From: Deltaproteobacteria bacterium
GTDB taxonomy: Bacteria; Desulfobacterota; Desulfarculia; Adiutricales; Adiutricaceae
Assembly (NCBI GenBank): GCA_031278835.1
Contig: JAITJP010000113.1
Location: 1-15,187 of the forward strand
DNA length: 15,187 nt
Reading direction: 5' to 3'
In this document: piece after piece, positions 4,957 to 12,056 of the stretch
Position numbering within the stretch: position 1 is the first letter of the stretch
How the letters are laid out: the number at the start of each line of letters is the position of its first letter
Made by a program: the position numbers and the translations under genes
The notes under the pieces: generated by a model
Database searches by the model: none
The model's input: only the letters and a program-made list of their open reading frames with translations
Told to the model about the DNA's origin: nothing

Positions 4957-6840
4957 CTAAGCCGATAAGCCCAGGCCCTGGCGCTTACTGGAGATCAGGT
5001 CGTCTAGGATGGCCCCGGCCTTAAGGGGATCCGGCTCAACGATAAAGCAGGCCCCAACCACCTCGTTTAAGCCGGAAACGGCCAGGTTGGTTAAGGTGGG
5101 GCTGCCCAGGATCATGGGCGGCAGACCTAAATGGGTGGTTATGCCCGTGGCCACGGCGTAGAGACCAATGGCGGCGGCCTTTTCCGAATACCATTCCGGG
5201 GCGCTGGCCGCGACCGGCAGGGCCGAGATGTCCACGCCCAGGGCCTTGGCCAAGACGGCGCACAGGTGGATGATGCGGGAATTGTCAACGCAGCTGCCCA
5301 CGTGCAGGACCGGGGGAATACCTAAAGTTTGGCAAAGCTTGGCCAGATTCTGGCCGGCCATAACCGTCCCCTCTGGCATCAGTAAACCGGCCTTAGCCAT
5401 GGCCGAGGTGGCGCAGCCGGTCACCAAAACCAAGATGTCTTTTTTGATTAACTCTTTGGCCAAGGCCACGTGGTGGTGATCTTGTTTGAGTTTGGGATTA
5501 TTGCAGCCCACGATGCCCACGGCCCCCCGGACCGTTCCGTTTTTGATGGCCTCGATTAAGGGCTCCGGGCTTCCGCCCAGGGCCCCCAGGATGGCTTCGT
5601 TGGAAAAGCCGCTCATGATCTCGACTGGCTCGACTGGGATAAAGATCTTATTGGGGTCGCGTTTTTTAAAGGCCTCCACGGCCAGGGCAACTACCTGTCC
5701 GGCCAGTTCCCGGGCGTTTTGGGCATTGAAATGAAATTTTTCGGCTCCGGGAAAATGCCCCTTGTCGGAAGTAGTTATGAACTTGGTGTGGTAACACTGG
5801 GCGATATTGACCAAGCTGGGCATGATACATTGGTAATCCGCGACTATGGCCTCGACCACCCCGGTGACTATGGTCAATTCGGTCATCATGTGGTTTCCGG
5901 CCAAGGGAACGCCCCGGCGCATCAGCAGTTCGTTTCCGGTGCAGCAAAGCCCGGCGATGTTGATGCCCTGGGCCCCGGCTTTCTTGGCCTCGGCCAGTAT
6001 TGTTGGGTCAGCGGCGGCGGCCAGGATCATCTCGGAGACCACCGGGCTATGGCCGTGGACCAAGATATTGACCTGATCGACCTTAAGAACGCCCAGGTTG
6101 ACCTTGGTCTTGCCCGGGGCCGGGGTGCCAAAAATCACGTCGGAGATCTCGGTGCCGGCCATGGAACCGCCCCAGCCATCGGAAAGGGAAGTCCTGGCGG
6201 CGTGCAGGGCCAAAGAAAGGGGATCGCAGTCAACCCCCATGTGGGTACGGTGAAGCATTTCCACGGGCTCGCGGTCAATACCCCTGGGGGTTATGGACAG
6301 TTTGTCCCAAAGCTCAAGGCGAACCTTGGGTAAGCGGCCCAAAAAGGCCAGACCCGGCCCAAAGGTCGAATAATCTTGACCCAGGCGTTCGGCCACGTCT
6401 TTGGCCACTTTTTTGATGTCGCCGTTGGGGCTCAGGCCAAACTCCTCGGCCAGCCTTTTAAGCTTACCCTCGTCGCGGATTTGGTAGGCCGTGGCCCGGC
6501 CGGAGCCTATTTCATGGAGAACCTCGACTAAGTCCCGCCCGTGATCGGAGTGGGCCGCCGAACCCCCGGCCACGAAACGCCCGAAATTTCTGGCCACGGT
6601 CAGATCGGCGTCGGCGCCGCAAACCCCTTTGTCTCGATCCAGCCCGGGAATAATCCGGCAAGGCCCCATGACGCATTTAGCGCAGGACAGGCCCATTTCG
6701 CAAAAGTTACACTGGGGAGTTTGACTGGCCAATCTATCCCAAGCCAACTTCAAACCTTCTTTTCTGGCCTTGTCAATGAGACAGCCGGTCTCATTGACCC
6801 AAGACGAGAATTCTTCTACGGGTTTATCGAATACGAACAT
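4957..6840 (-). CDS. cooS: Anaerobic Ni-Fe carbon monoxide dehydrogenase catalytic subunit
   Basis: This 627-residue homodimer-forming CODH catalyses CO + H2O = CO2 + 2e- + 2H+. C-cluster ligands are all present: H264 (HGHSP), C300 (CCTG), C338 (CIMP), C446 (GCNN), C476 (TGCAT) and C517 (GSCVD). The catalytic lysine is K554 (SEKA), with histidines around 97-100. B-cluster cysteines are C53, C56, C61 and C74. The D-cluster motif is C44-X2-C47, and the position equivalent to the second cysteine of the CX7C type is Ser52. This is the pattern known from Desulfovibrio vulgaris CODH, which carries a [2Fe-2S] D-cluster. GGAGGAAAG precedes the ATG. No acsB-like gene is in the window, so it is monofunctional here. 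It lies between a NuoG-N-like protein (56-nt gap) and a CooF-like ferredoxin, which implies electron transfer to NAD(P) through the upstream subunits. Confidence 0.96.
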   Translation of the reverse strand: MFVFDKPVEEFSSWVNETGCLIDKARKEGLKLAWDRLASQTPQCNFCEMGLSCAKCVMGPCRIIPGLDRDKGVCGADADLTVARNFGRFVAGGSAAHSDHGRDLVEVLHEIGSGRATAYQIRDEGKLKRLAEEFGLSPNGDIKKVAKDVAERLGQDYSTFGPGLAFLGRLPKVRLELWDKLSITPRGIDREPVEMLHRTHMGVDCDPLSLALHAARTSLSDGWGGSMAGTEISDVIFGTPAPGKTKVNLGVLKVDQVNILVHGHSPVVSEMILAAAADPTILAEAKKAGAQGINIAGLCCTGNELLMRRGVPLAGNHMMTELTIVTGVVEAIVADYQCIMPSLVNIAQCYHTKFITTSDKGHFPGAEKFHFNAQNARELAGQVVALAVEAFKKRDPNKIFIPVEPVEIMSGFSNEAILGALGGSPEPLIEAIKNGTVRGAVGIVGCNNPKLKQDHHHVALAKELIKKDILVLVTGCATSAMAKAGLLMPEGTVMAGQNLAKLCQTLGIPPVLHVGSCVDNSRIIHLCAVLAKALGVDISALPVAASAPEWYSEKAAAIGLYAVATGITTHLGLPPMILGSPTLTNLAVSGLNEVVGACFIVEPDPLKAGAILDDLISSKRQGLGLSA

Positions 6841-6896
6841 TTATCTTTCCTCCAACATCAGGCCAAATCAGGATATTTAAATTTTTTTTAGCCAAA

Positions 6897-7664
6897 TTAA
6901 TTTCTGACAAATGAGGCCTCGGGTAAATTTTTTAGGGCCTGGGAGTATTCCCGGCGCCGGCAGTCGGGGCAAAGCCAGGAAGTTATCCCGGCCCGTTTCA
7001 GCTCCTCGGGGGTGCCAACGGTTCGGCCGCATTGGGGGCATTTGACCAAATCAAACTGGCGGCCCCAAATGACCCGAGGTTCCTCGCCGCAGGCGATTAG
7101 GCCGGTGGGGCATGAGCGGGCGCAGGCCAGGCAGCCCACGCAGTCGAGGGGCGGCTCAAAAAAAGGCCCAGCCACTTTCCTACCCCGGCCGCGGCCAATT
7201 AAGGCAATGGCCTGGGAACCGGCCGCCTGGCAAGCCCTAACGCAGCGGGCGCACCTAAGGCAGCCGTCTGGATCATCGCTTAACCGGGGATCGGCTTGGG
7301 CCCCGTACTCCTCGGCCAGTTTCAATAATTCCTTATTATTTGGGGCTCTACTCAAAAGAAGTTTTAAGACAAAGGCTCTGGCCTCAAAAACCAAAGGACT
7401 ATGGGTCAAATACACCCCCCCGCTGGCCCTTATTGGAAAGGCGCAGGAAGCCAGTAGTTTGTCACCGGTCTCGACTAGGCAAAGCCGGCAATTGCCATCA
7501 GGAGGCAAGCCCGGATGGTGACAGAGGGTGGGAATTTTTATGCCCAGGGTTTTAGCCGCTTCCAAAAGCGTCGTCCCATGACAAACCTCGAACTCATGAC
7601 CGTCGATGGTTCCGGTGACCTTGGGTAGGGTATGATCCATTTTGCAGAAACCTTTTTCATTCAA
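6897..7664 (-). CDS. NuoG-N-terminal/HoxU-like iron-sulphur subunit with C-terminal zinc-ribbon-like motif
   Basis: This 255-residue electron-transfer protein resembles the N-terminal part of [FeFe]-hydrogenase HydA/HndD and NuoG, without a catalytic domain. Residues 16-95 form a [2Fe-2S] ferredoxin domain (C48, C59, C62, C74). The region where homologues carry the His-Cys3 cluster (about 98-125) keeps its helical sequence but has no Cys or His ligands. Two [4Fe-4S] sites follow: C135-C138-C141-C145 and C175-C178-C181-C185. The tail adds CPQC (209-212) and CPDC (232-235), a possible zinc ribbon or rubredoxin-like knuckle. The start is uncertain: the ATG at 7664 has a weak site, and Met9 has AAAGG 10 bases upstream. 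There is no H-cluster motif, so it is not a hydrogenase. It probably bridges the NuoF-like flavoprotein to the CooS/CooF module. Confidence 0.85.
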   Translation of the reverse strand: MNEKGFCKMDHTLPKVTGTIDGHEFEVCHGTTLLEAAKTLGIKIPTLCHHPGLPPDGNCRLCLVETGDKLLASCAFPIRASGGVYLTHSPLVFEARAFVLKLLLSRAPNNKELLKLAEEYGAQADPRLSDDPDGCLRCARCVRACQAAGSQAIALIGRGRGRKVAGPFFEPPLDCVGCLACARSCPTGLIACGEEPRVIWGRQFDLVKCPQCGRTVGTPEELKRAGITSWLCPDCRRREYSQALKNLPEASFVRN

Positions 7665-7706
7665 CTCTTAACCGGCTTTTTGGGAGCCTCGGTCAGTTTT
7701 TTATTA

Positions 7707-7745
7707 AAGAACTCTACGAGTTCTTTTTTTCTCTCCCGGGGAGAG
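7707..7745. promoter_or_regulatory. Two intercistronic hairpins
   Basis: AAGAACTC (7707-7714) pairs with GAGTTCTT (7718-7725), and CTCTCC (7731-7736) pairs with GGAGAG (7740-7745). They lie in the 128-base gap between the NuoF-like and NuoG-N-like genes. The first has a T-run on the + strand, but the transcribed strand is the - strand, where only TTTAATAAAAAA follows. A role in RNA processing or attenuation is more likely than full termination. Confidence 0.4.
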
Positions 7746-7792
7746 AATAAAGCCTTTTTTTGGGCCAAAAAAATTTAAAAATCTAAACATCT

Positions 7793-9637
7793 CTATGAGT
7801 CCTGGCGAACGGCTTGGGCGGCCCCAAAAGGGCAAACCGCCAGGCAGGCCCCACAGGACAGGCAATTGGCCAGATCGATTTGACGGGCCTGTTTTTTTTC
7901 GCCAAAAATAACCTTGGCCGGGCAGGCTTCTTGGCAAAGGCCGCAGCCGCTACAGAGATCTGGGTCAATTTTGGGCCAAAAAAGTCCTTGACAACGGCCG
8001 GATCGACAAAATCTTTCATTTTCGTGTTCGAGGTATTCTTCTTCAAAGTAGCGCAAGGTCGATAAAAGGGGATTGGCGGCGCTCTGACCCAGACCGCACA
8101 AGGCCGTCTTGGATAAAAGGCTGGCTAATTTTTTTAATTCCAAGGTATCGCCCGGGCGGCCTTGGCCCTGGCAAAGGCCCTCTAAGATCCGGTAGATGAG
8201 AGTCAGGCCTTCCCGGCAAGGCGAGCATTTGCCGCAACTCTCGCCCATCAAAAAGCCGGTAAAATAACGGGCCACGTCAACCATGCAGCTTAAATTGTCC
8301 ATGACGATTAGGCCGCCCGAACCCATGATGGCCCCGGCCGAGGACAAGTTGTCAAAATCCAGGGGCAAATCCAGGGCCGATTCCGGCAAACAGCCGCCCG
8401 AGGGCCCGCCAATCTGGACGGCCTTAAAACTTCGGCCAGGCGGGCTGCCCCCGCCAACCTCAAAGACCAAGGAGCCAATGGTCGTACCCAGGGGCATTTC
8501 GACCAGGCCCGAGCGCTTGACTTGGCCGACCAAACAAAAAACCTTGGTGCCGGGATTGGCCGAGGTGCCCTGGCTTTTAAACCACTCGTGGCCATGTTCG
8601 ACGATTAAGGGCACGTTGGCCCAGGTCTCCACGTTTTGAAGAAGGGTGGGGGCCTCCCACAGACCCCTTTGGGTCGAGCGCACGTATTTGACCCGGGGCT
8701 GGCCTTCCCGGCCCTCGATGGAAGCCATCAAGGCCGTGGACTCACCGCAGACAAAGGCCCCGCCGCCCAAGACGATCTCAAGATTAAAACTAAAGGAACT
8801 GCCCAGGATGCCTTTGCCCAAAAGGCCCATTTTTTCGGCCGCTTCTATGGCCCGGTTAAGCCTTTCCACCGAGAGGGGATACTCATGCCGGACGTAAATA
8901 AAACCCTTATTGGCCCCCACGGCGTAAGCCCCCAGGGTCATGCCCTCGATGATGGCCAAGGGGTCGCCCTCCATGAGGCTGCGATTCATAAAGGCCCCGG
9001 GGTCACCCTCGTCGCCGTTGGCCAAAACGTACTTGACCGTTCCCGGGGCCAGACGGCAAGAACTCCACTTGCGCCCGGCCGGAAAACCGCCCCCGCCCCG
9101 GCCCCTAAGCCCGGATCTTTCGACCATTTGGCAGACTTGGTCGGGACTAAGGGCGCTTAAGGCCAAGCCCAAGGCCTGGTAGCCTCCGGTTTTGAGATAA
9201 TCCAATAAGCTCTCTGGGTTGATTTGCCCGAAACGGCGGGTGATTTGACGAATCTGGGGTTGATAGAAGGGATGATTCTTGATGGGCTGGTGACCGGACA
9301 AAAGGCGCTCGATGGGGCGGCCCTGGCCGAGGGTTTTTGAAACCAGTTCTTGACAATCCGCTAAGCTGACCTTTTCCAGGAGAAAACCCTCGGGCTCCAC
9401 CCCGACCAAGGGGCCTTTTTCGCATAAGCCCAAACAGCCGGTCAAATCGGCCCGAAAGTCAATTTGAGAATTAAGACCCTGTTTTTTTATCTCAGAGGCT
9501 AAGGCCGCTTGGATCTGGGCGGCCCCGGAAGCCAAACAACCCGGGCCCCCGCACACCCAAAGCCTTCGGGTCGGGGCCGGGCCGGTCATTAGGCCGCTTC
9601 TCAGAGCTTCGAGCTCCCTATGATCCTTTAAAAACAT
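7793..9637 (-). CDS. NuoF/HndC-like NAD(P)H-oxidising flavoprotein subunit
   Basis: With the start at 9637 the product has 614 residues and the HndC/HydB architecture. It has a thioredoxin-like [2Fe-2S] domain (C29, C34, C68, C72), the Nqo1/NuoF core with a glycine-rich nucleotide motif (GLRGRGGGGFPAGRKW, about 176-191) and the FMN motif (NGDEGDPGAF, about 208), the GGGAFVCGESTAL segment, a SLBB region, and the [4Fe-4S] site ESCGKCSPC with a later C. Two C-terminal [4Fe-4S] sites follow (C562-565-568-572, C592-595-598-602). It would exchange electrons with NAD(P) and, in bifurcating relatives, with ferredoxin. The same frame is open to an ATG at 9691, but the extra 18 hydrophobic residues lie outside the domain, and GGTGGG precedes the ATG at 9637. 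It is soluble and cytoplasmic. In this operon it is the presumed NAD(P) port of the CODH. Confidence 0.92.
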   Translation of the reverse strand: MFLKDHRELEALRSGLMTGPAPTRRLWVCGGPGCLASGAAQIQAALASEIKKQGLNSQIDFRADLTGCLGLCEKGPLVGVEPEGFLLEKVSLADCQELVSKTLGQGRPIERLLSGHQPIKNHPFYQPQIRQITRRFGQINPESLLDYLKTGGYQALGLALSALSPDQVCQMVERSGLRGRGGGGFPAGRKWSSCRLAPGTVKYVLANGDEGDPGAFMNRSLMEGDPLAIIEGMTLGAYAVGANKGFIYVRHEYPLSVERLNRAIEAAEKMGLLGKGILGSSFSFNLEIVLGGGAFVCGESTALMASIEGREGQPRVKYVRSTQRGLWEAPTLLQNVETWANVPLIVEHGHEWFKSQGTSANPGTKVFCLVGQVKRSGLVEMPLGTTIGSLVFEVGGGSPPGRSFKAVQIGGPSGGCLPESALDLPLDFDNLSSAGAIMGSGGLIVMDNLSCMVDVARYFTGFLMGESCGKCSPCREGLTLIYRILEGLCQGQGRPGDTLELKKLASLLSKTALCGLGQSAANPLLSTLRYFEEEYLEHENERFCRSGRCQGLFWPKIDPDLCSGCGLCQEACPAKVIFGEKKQARQIDLANCLSCGACLAVCPFGAAQAVRQDS

Positions 9638-9679
9638 GTCCCACCAAAGGAAACAAAAAACCGGGGAAAAAAATATAAA

Positions 9680-9757
9680 AAGGCTGGCCAAAGCCTATAG
9701 GCTAGCCAAACGAGGACCTTCTTGGCCCGCGTCTTATTAAGTGGCTTGGCCAGCCTT
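9680..9757 (-). promoter_or_regulatory. Perfect 12-bp inverted repeat with T-run, possible internal attenuator
   Basis: AAGGCTGGCCAA (9680-9691) and TTGGCCAGCCTT (9746-9757) are perfectly complementary. Inside lies the palindrome AGCCTATAGGCT (9692-9703). On the transcribed - strand the structure is followed by TTTTTATATTTTTTT. It falls in the 206-base gap between the NuoE-like and NuoF-like genes and could partially terminate transcription or protect the message. Confidence 0.5.
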
Positions 9758-9843
9758 AAAGCACCCTAGCCGCCCTCAACCCCAAAAAGGCCATGGTTGA
9801 GGGGCTCCCAGCTAAAGCTAAATCAAATCCCAGCTCTCTCGGG

Positions 9844-10308
9844 CTAGATCAGATCCAGGGCTTTTTCGGGAGTCAGATGGCCATGGACGGCCCCGTCCAC
9901 GGTGGCCACCGGAGCCAAGGCGCAAGCGCCCAAACAGTTTACCGTTTCAAGGCCCAGTCGTCCGTCGGTGGAACTCTGGCCTATCTTAAAGCCCAGGCGC
10001 GATTCTAGTGTTTGAATTAATTTTTCCGAGCCCCTTAAATGACAAGCCGTGCCTTGACAGACCGTCAAAAGCCGCTCAGCCTTTGGGCTAAAGGAAAGAG
10101 CCTTGTAAAACCCGGCCACGGCAAAGACTCTGGCCGCGGAAACTTCCAGCTTCTCGGAAACCATCAAAAGGGCTTCTTTGGGCAAATACCTAAAGGCCGC
10201 CTGAATGTCCTGGAGAACGGCCAATAAATGCCTGGCCTGCCTTGGCCTGGAGCCAAGAAGGCCTTCCACCTGACTTTTTATCGAGTCCTTGGCTTCCCGC
10301 GACTCCAT
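9844..10308 (-). CDS. NuoE/HndA-like [2Fe-2S] subunit
   Basis: This is a thioredoxin-fold [2Fe-2S] subunit of NADH dehydrogenase and hydrogenase diaphorases, 154 residues from the ATG at 10308. An N-terminal helical region (about 10-70, including FRYLPKEAL) precedes the cluster motif CQGTACHLRG and, 36 residues on, CLGAC. The ligands are C84, C89, C125 and C129 in this numbering. I chose 10308 because GAAGGA lies 4 bases upstream. The frame is also open to a TTG at 10368, adding 20 lysine-rich residues that the family lacks. It is the first gene of the CODH operon. It normally pairs with the NuoF-like subunit, encoded 206 bases downstream, and passes electrons within the diaphorase module. 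In bifurcating enzymes this subunit is structurally required for NAD(P)-linked activity. Confidence 0.9.
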   Translation of the reverse strand: MESREAKDSIKSQVEGLLGSRPRQARHLLAVLQDIQAAFRYLPKEALLMVSEKLEVSAARVFAVAGFYKALSFSPKAERLLTVCQGTACHLRGSEKLIQTLESRLGFKIGQSSTDGRLGLETVNCLGACALAPVATVDGAVHGHLTPEKALDLI

Positions 10309-10368
10309 CGATTCCTTCGAGTCCACCAATTTCTTCTCCCGGGTTTTAAAAAAAACTATTTTGGTCAA

Positions 10369-10699
10369 AACTTGGCTCTAAGCCCCAAAGCTTAGAGTAA
10401 ACTCTTAGGGGCCTGGGACAGAAATAAAATATCGTCCAGCCGAGGCCCAAAGGTTTTTGCTTTTTTCTTATGACAACAATATATCGCTTTTTAGAAACGA
10501 TGGCAATATAAAAATTTGACAATGACCCGGCCCTGGCCAATAGCGCATAAATTTTGGGCTTTTTTAAAATCGTCAAAAATAACCACCTAAATATTGGTTA
10601 ATATTTTTTTGGTCAAATTTTTCTGACAATTCTCAAATAAATACCAAGCTCGGCCCTGGCTTTTAGGCCCCAGAGAGGAAAAATTTTGTCGCCCAAAAT
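10369..10699. other. Divergent intergenic region without genes
   Basis: This stretch lies between the CODH operon and the sirtuin unit. It is AT-rich and contains the candidate - strand promoter at 10588-10616. I see no convincing ORF or RNA gene. Confidence 0.6.
10588..10616 (-). promoter_or_regulatory. Candidate sigma-70 promoter of the CODH operon
   Basis: On the - strand TTGACC (10611-10616) and TATTTA (10588-10593) are spaced by 17 bases, in an AT-rich part of the gap between divergent transcription units. This would give a leader of about 270 nt. The match is moderate and other starts are possible. Confidence 0.35.
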
Positions 10700-10729
10700 T
10701 TGAGCTTAAGGCGCCTTTGGGGGTATACT
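10700..10729 (+). promoter_or_regulatory. Candidate sigma-70 promoter of the sirtuin unit
   Basis: TTGAGC (10700-10705) and TATACT (10724-10729) are spaced by 18 bases, about 120 bases before the sirtuin start. The expected transcript start is near 10736. Confidence 0.45.
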
Positions 10730-10772
10730 TCAAAAATACCACTTTCACGACCTAGGCTTTTTTCCTAAGGCC

Positions 10773-10825
10773 GCCCATTGGGGGCCAGGGAAAAAGCGTT
10801 TTTTGGCCTTGGGCTATTTTTTTTT
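10773..10825 (+). terminator. Terminator-like hairpin in the sirtuin leader
   Basis: Nested pairing is possible: GCCCA (10773) with TGGGC (10810-10814), GGCCA (10783) with TGGCC (10804-10808), and A5 (10791) with T5, around a GCG loop. It is followed by a run of nine T (10817-10825). It lies between the candidate promoter and the sirtuin ribosome binding site, so it could attenuate the unit or end a short leader RNA of about 90 nt. Confidence 0.45.
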
Positions 10826-10851
10826 CTTAATGGGGATTTTAGGAGGCTAAA

Positions 10852-11598
10852 ATGATTTTCGTTTTGACGGGGGCGGGCATTAGCCGGGAGAGCGGCTTGG
10901 ACACCTTTAGGGACAAAGACGGCCTCTGGTCTAAGGTCAATATCGAGGACGTGGCCACGCCCAGGGCTTTTAAGAAAGACCCGGTACGGGTTTTGGAGTT
11001 TTACGATTTTCGGCGAAAAGAACTTTTGTCCGGAGACATCAAGCCCAACCCCGCCCACCAGGCCCTGGCCCGGCTGGAAAGCCAGATCTCCAATTACCGG
11101 GCCGAAAAAGGCCTCAAAAAACCCGGCCTTTTTTTGGTGACCCAAAACGTCGATGATTTGCACGAACGCGGGGGCAGTAAACAAGTCTGCCACACCCATG
11201 GCAGCTTACTTTGGGCCAAATGCCAGGCCTGCGACCATAAATTTAAGTGGCTAAAAAATTTAAGCCTGGAGGAGGTCTGCCCCAAATGCCAGGCCCAGGG
11301 CCAACTTAGGCCCGACGTGGTTTGGTTTGAAGAGATGCCCTACCACCTAGAGGAGATTGAAACCAATCTAAAAAATTGTCACCTCTTCGTTTCCATCGGC
11401 ACCTCGGGCCTGGTCTACCCGGCGGCCTCATACTTGCGGGTGGCCAAAAAGTTAAAGGTGCCAACCCTTGAGATCAATATCGCCCCCACCGGTTCGGCCA
11501 ACCTCTACGATCGAGGTTTTTACGGCCCGGCCTCGGAGGCCGTCCCCCAATGGGTGGACGAAGTCATCAGCCAATTAAATCTCTGGGTTTTTAATTAA
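10852..11598 (+). CDS. cobB: NAD-dependent protein deacylase, Sir2/CobB family
   Basis: This 248-residue sirtuin removes acyl groups from lysines using NAD+, giving nicotinamide and O-acyl-ADP-ribose. Visible motifs in order are GAGISRESGLDTFRDKDGLW (7-26, NAD binding), Y51-x-x-R54 (the pair that in class III sirtuins binds succinyl or malonyl lysine), QNVDDLHERGG (98-108), catalytic H116 in HTHG, a zinc site C124-x2-C127 with C143-x2-C146, and GTSGLVYPAA and LEIN near the end. The length fits bacterial CobB. An insertion of roughly ten residues around 78-90 is unusual. AGGAGG lies 6 bases before the ATG. A YjbQ-family gene follows after 15 bases and is likely cotranscribed. Deacylation of central metabolic enzymes is the known role of the family. 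Substrates here are unknown. Confidence 0.93.
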   Translation: MIFVLTGAGISRESGLDTFRDKDGLWSKVNIEDVATPRAFKKDPVRVLEFYDFRRKELLSGDIKPNPAHQALARLESQISNYRAEKGLKKPGLFLVTQNVDDLHERGGSKQVCHTHGSLLWAKCQACDHKFKWLKNLSLEEVCPKCQAQGQLRPDVVWFEEMPYHLEEIETNLKNCHLFVSIGTSGLVYPAASYLRVAKKLKVPTLEINIAPTGSANLYDRGFYGPASEAVPQWVDEVISQLNLWVFN

Positions 11599-11613
11599 AA
11601 GGAAAAAATCATC

Positions 11614-12009
11614 ATGCTTTTTGAACATCGGCTCTCAACGCCCAGGGAAACTTTTTACGACATTACCGCCCAAGTCCAAAGCTCGGTCGCGGCCGCCCAA
11701 ATAAAAGAAGGCCTGGCCTTGGTTTACTGCCCCCATACCACGGCCGGGATAACCATAAACGAAATGGCCGATCCCGCGGTCATCTCGGATCTGCTTTTGG
11801 CCTTGGAGCGCTCCTTTCCCGATCGGCCGGAATTTAAACACGCTGAGGGTAATTCCAAGGCCCACCTTAAGGCCAGTGTCATGGGCTCCAGCGCCTCGGT
11901 CATCATCGAAAAGGGCCAACTTCTTCTGGGCACTTGGCAGGGTATTTTTTTCTGCGAATTCGATCCCCCGCGAAGCCGTAAATACTACGTAAAAATCATC
12001 GGCCAGTAA
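11614..12009 (+). CDS. YjbQ (UPF0047) family, secondary thiamine-phosphate synthase-like
   Basis: This 131-residue protein spans the whole YjbQ/UPF0047 fold. Conserved features are H41 in YCPHTTAGITINE, D53 in the MADP segment, H76 in the HAEGNS segment, H84, the MGSS segment, and the end motif GTWQGIFFCEFDPPRSRK with E115. In the family the histidines bind a metal. E. coli YjbQ has a weak thiamine-phosphate synthase activity, and the physiological role is not settled. AAGGA lies 10 bases before the ATG, overlapping the region just after the sirtuin stop. It ends the transcription unit at a strong terminator. A functional tie to the sirtuin is not obvious. The protein is cytoplasmic, with no signal peptide. 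Confidence 0.92.
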   Translation: MLFEHRLSTPRETFYDITAQVQSSVAAAQIKEGLALVYCPHTTAGITINEMADPAVISDLLLALERSFPDRPEFKHAEGNSKAHLKASVMGSSASVIIEKGQLLLGTWQGIFFCEFDPPRSRKYYVKIIGQ

Positions 12010-12016
12010 AAAAAAC

Positions 12017-12051
12017 TGGCTCTTCAAAAAAACTTGAAGAGCCAATTTTTT
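12017..12051. terminator. Strong bidirectional terminator
   Basis: TGGCTCTTCAA (12017-12027) pairs perfectly with TTGAAGAGCCA (12034-12044) around AAAAAC and is followed by six T. An A-run on the left supplies T on the - strand. It serves the sirtuin-YjbQ unit and the convergent PNPOx-like gene ending at 12057. Confidence 0.92.
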
Positions 12052-12056
12052 CCCGA

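Noticed and set aside
4590..6333. Several + strand ORFs over the CODH operon
   Set aside because: They are antisense shadows of cooS and the ferredoxin gene, which have complete metal-ligand motifs.
4957..6840. CODH of a bifunctional CODH/acetyl-CoA synthase complex
   Set aside because: No acsB, acsC, acsD or acsE-like gene is present, and the partners here are a CooF-like ferredoxin and a diaphorase.
6897..9637. [FeFe] hydrogenase
   Set aside because: The NuoE/F/G-N-like subunits resemble Hnd/Hyd partners, but no H-cluster motif (TSCCPxW, MPCxxKxxE) or catalytic domain is encoded anywhere in the window.
9638..9691. 18-residue N-terminal extension of the NuoF-like protein read as a membrane anchor
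   Set aside because: The extension is hydrophobic, but the family is soluble and an ATG at 9637 with a GGTGGG site gives the standard N-terminus.
10346..10576. 76-codon - strand ORF upstream of the NuoE-like gene
   Set aside because: It overlaps the probable leader of the operon, has no ribosome binding site or recognisable motif, and lies in AT-rich intergenic DNA.
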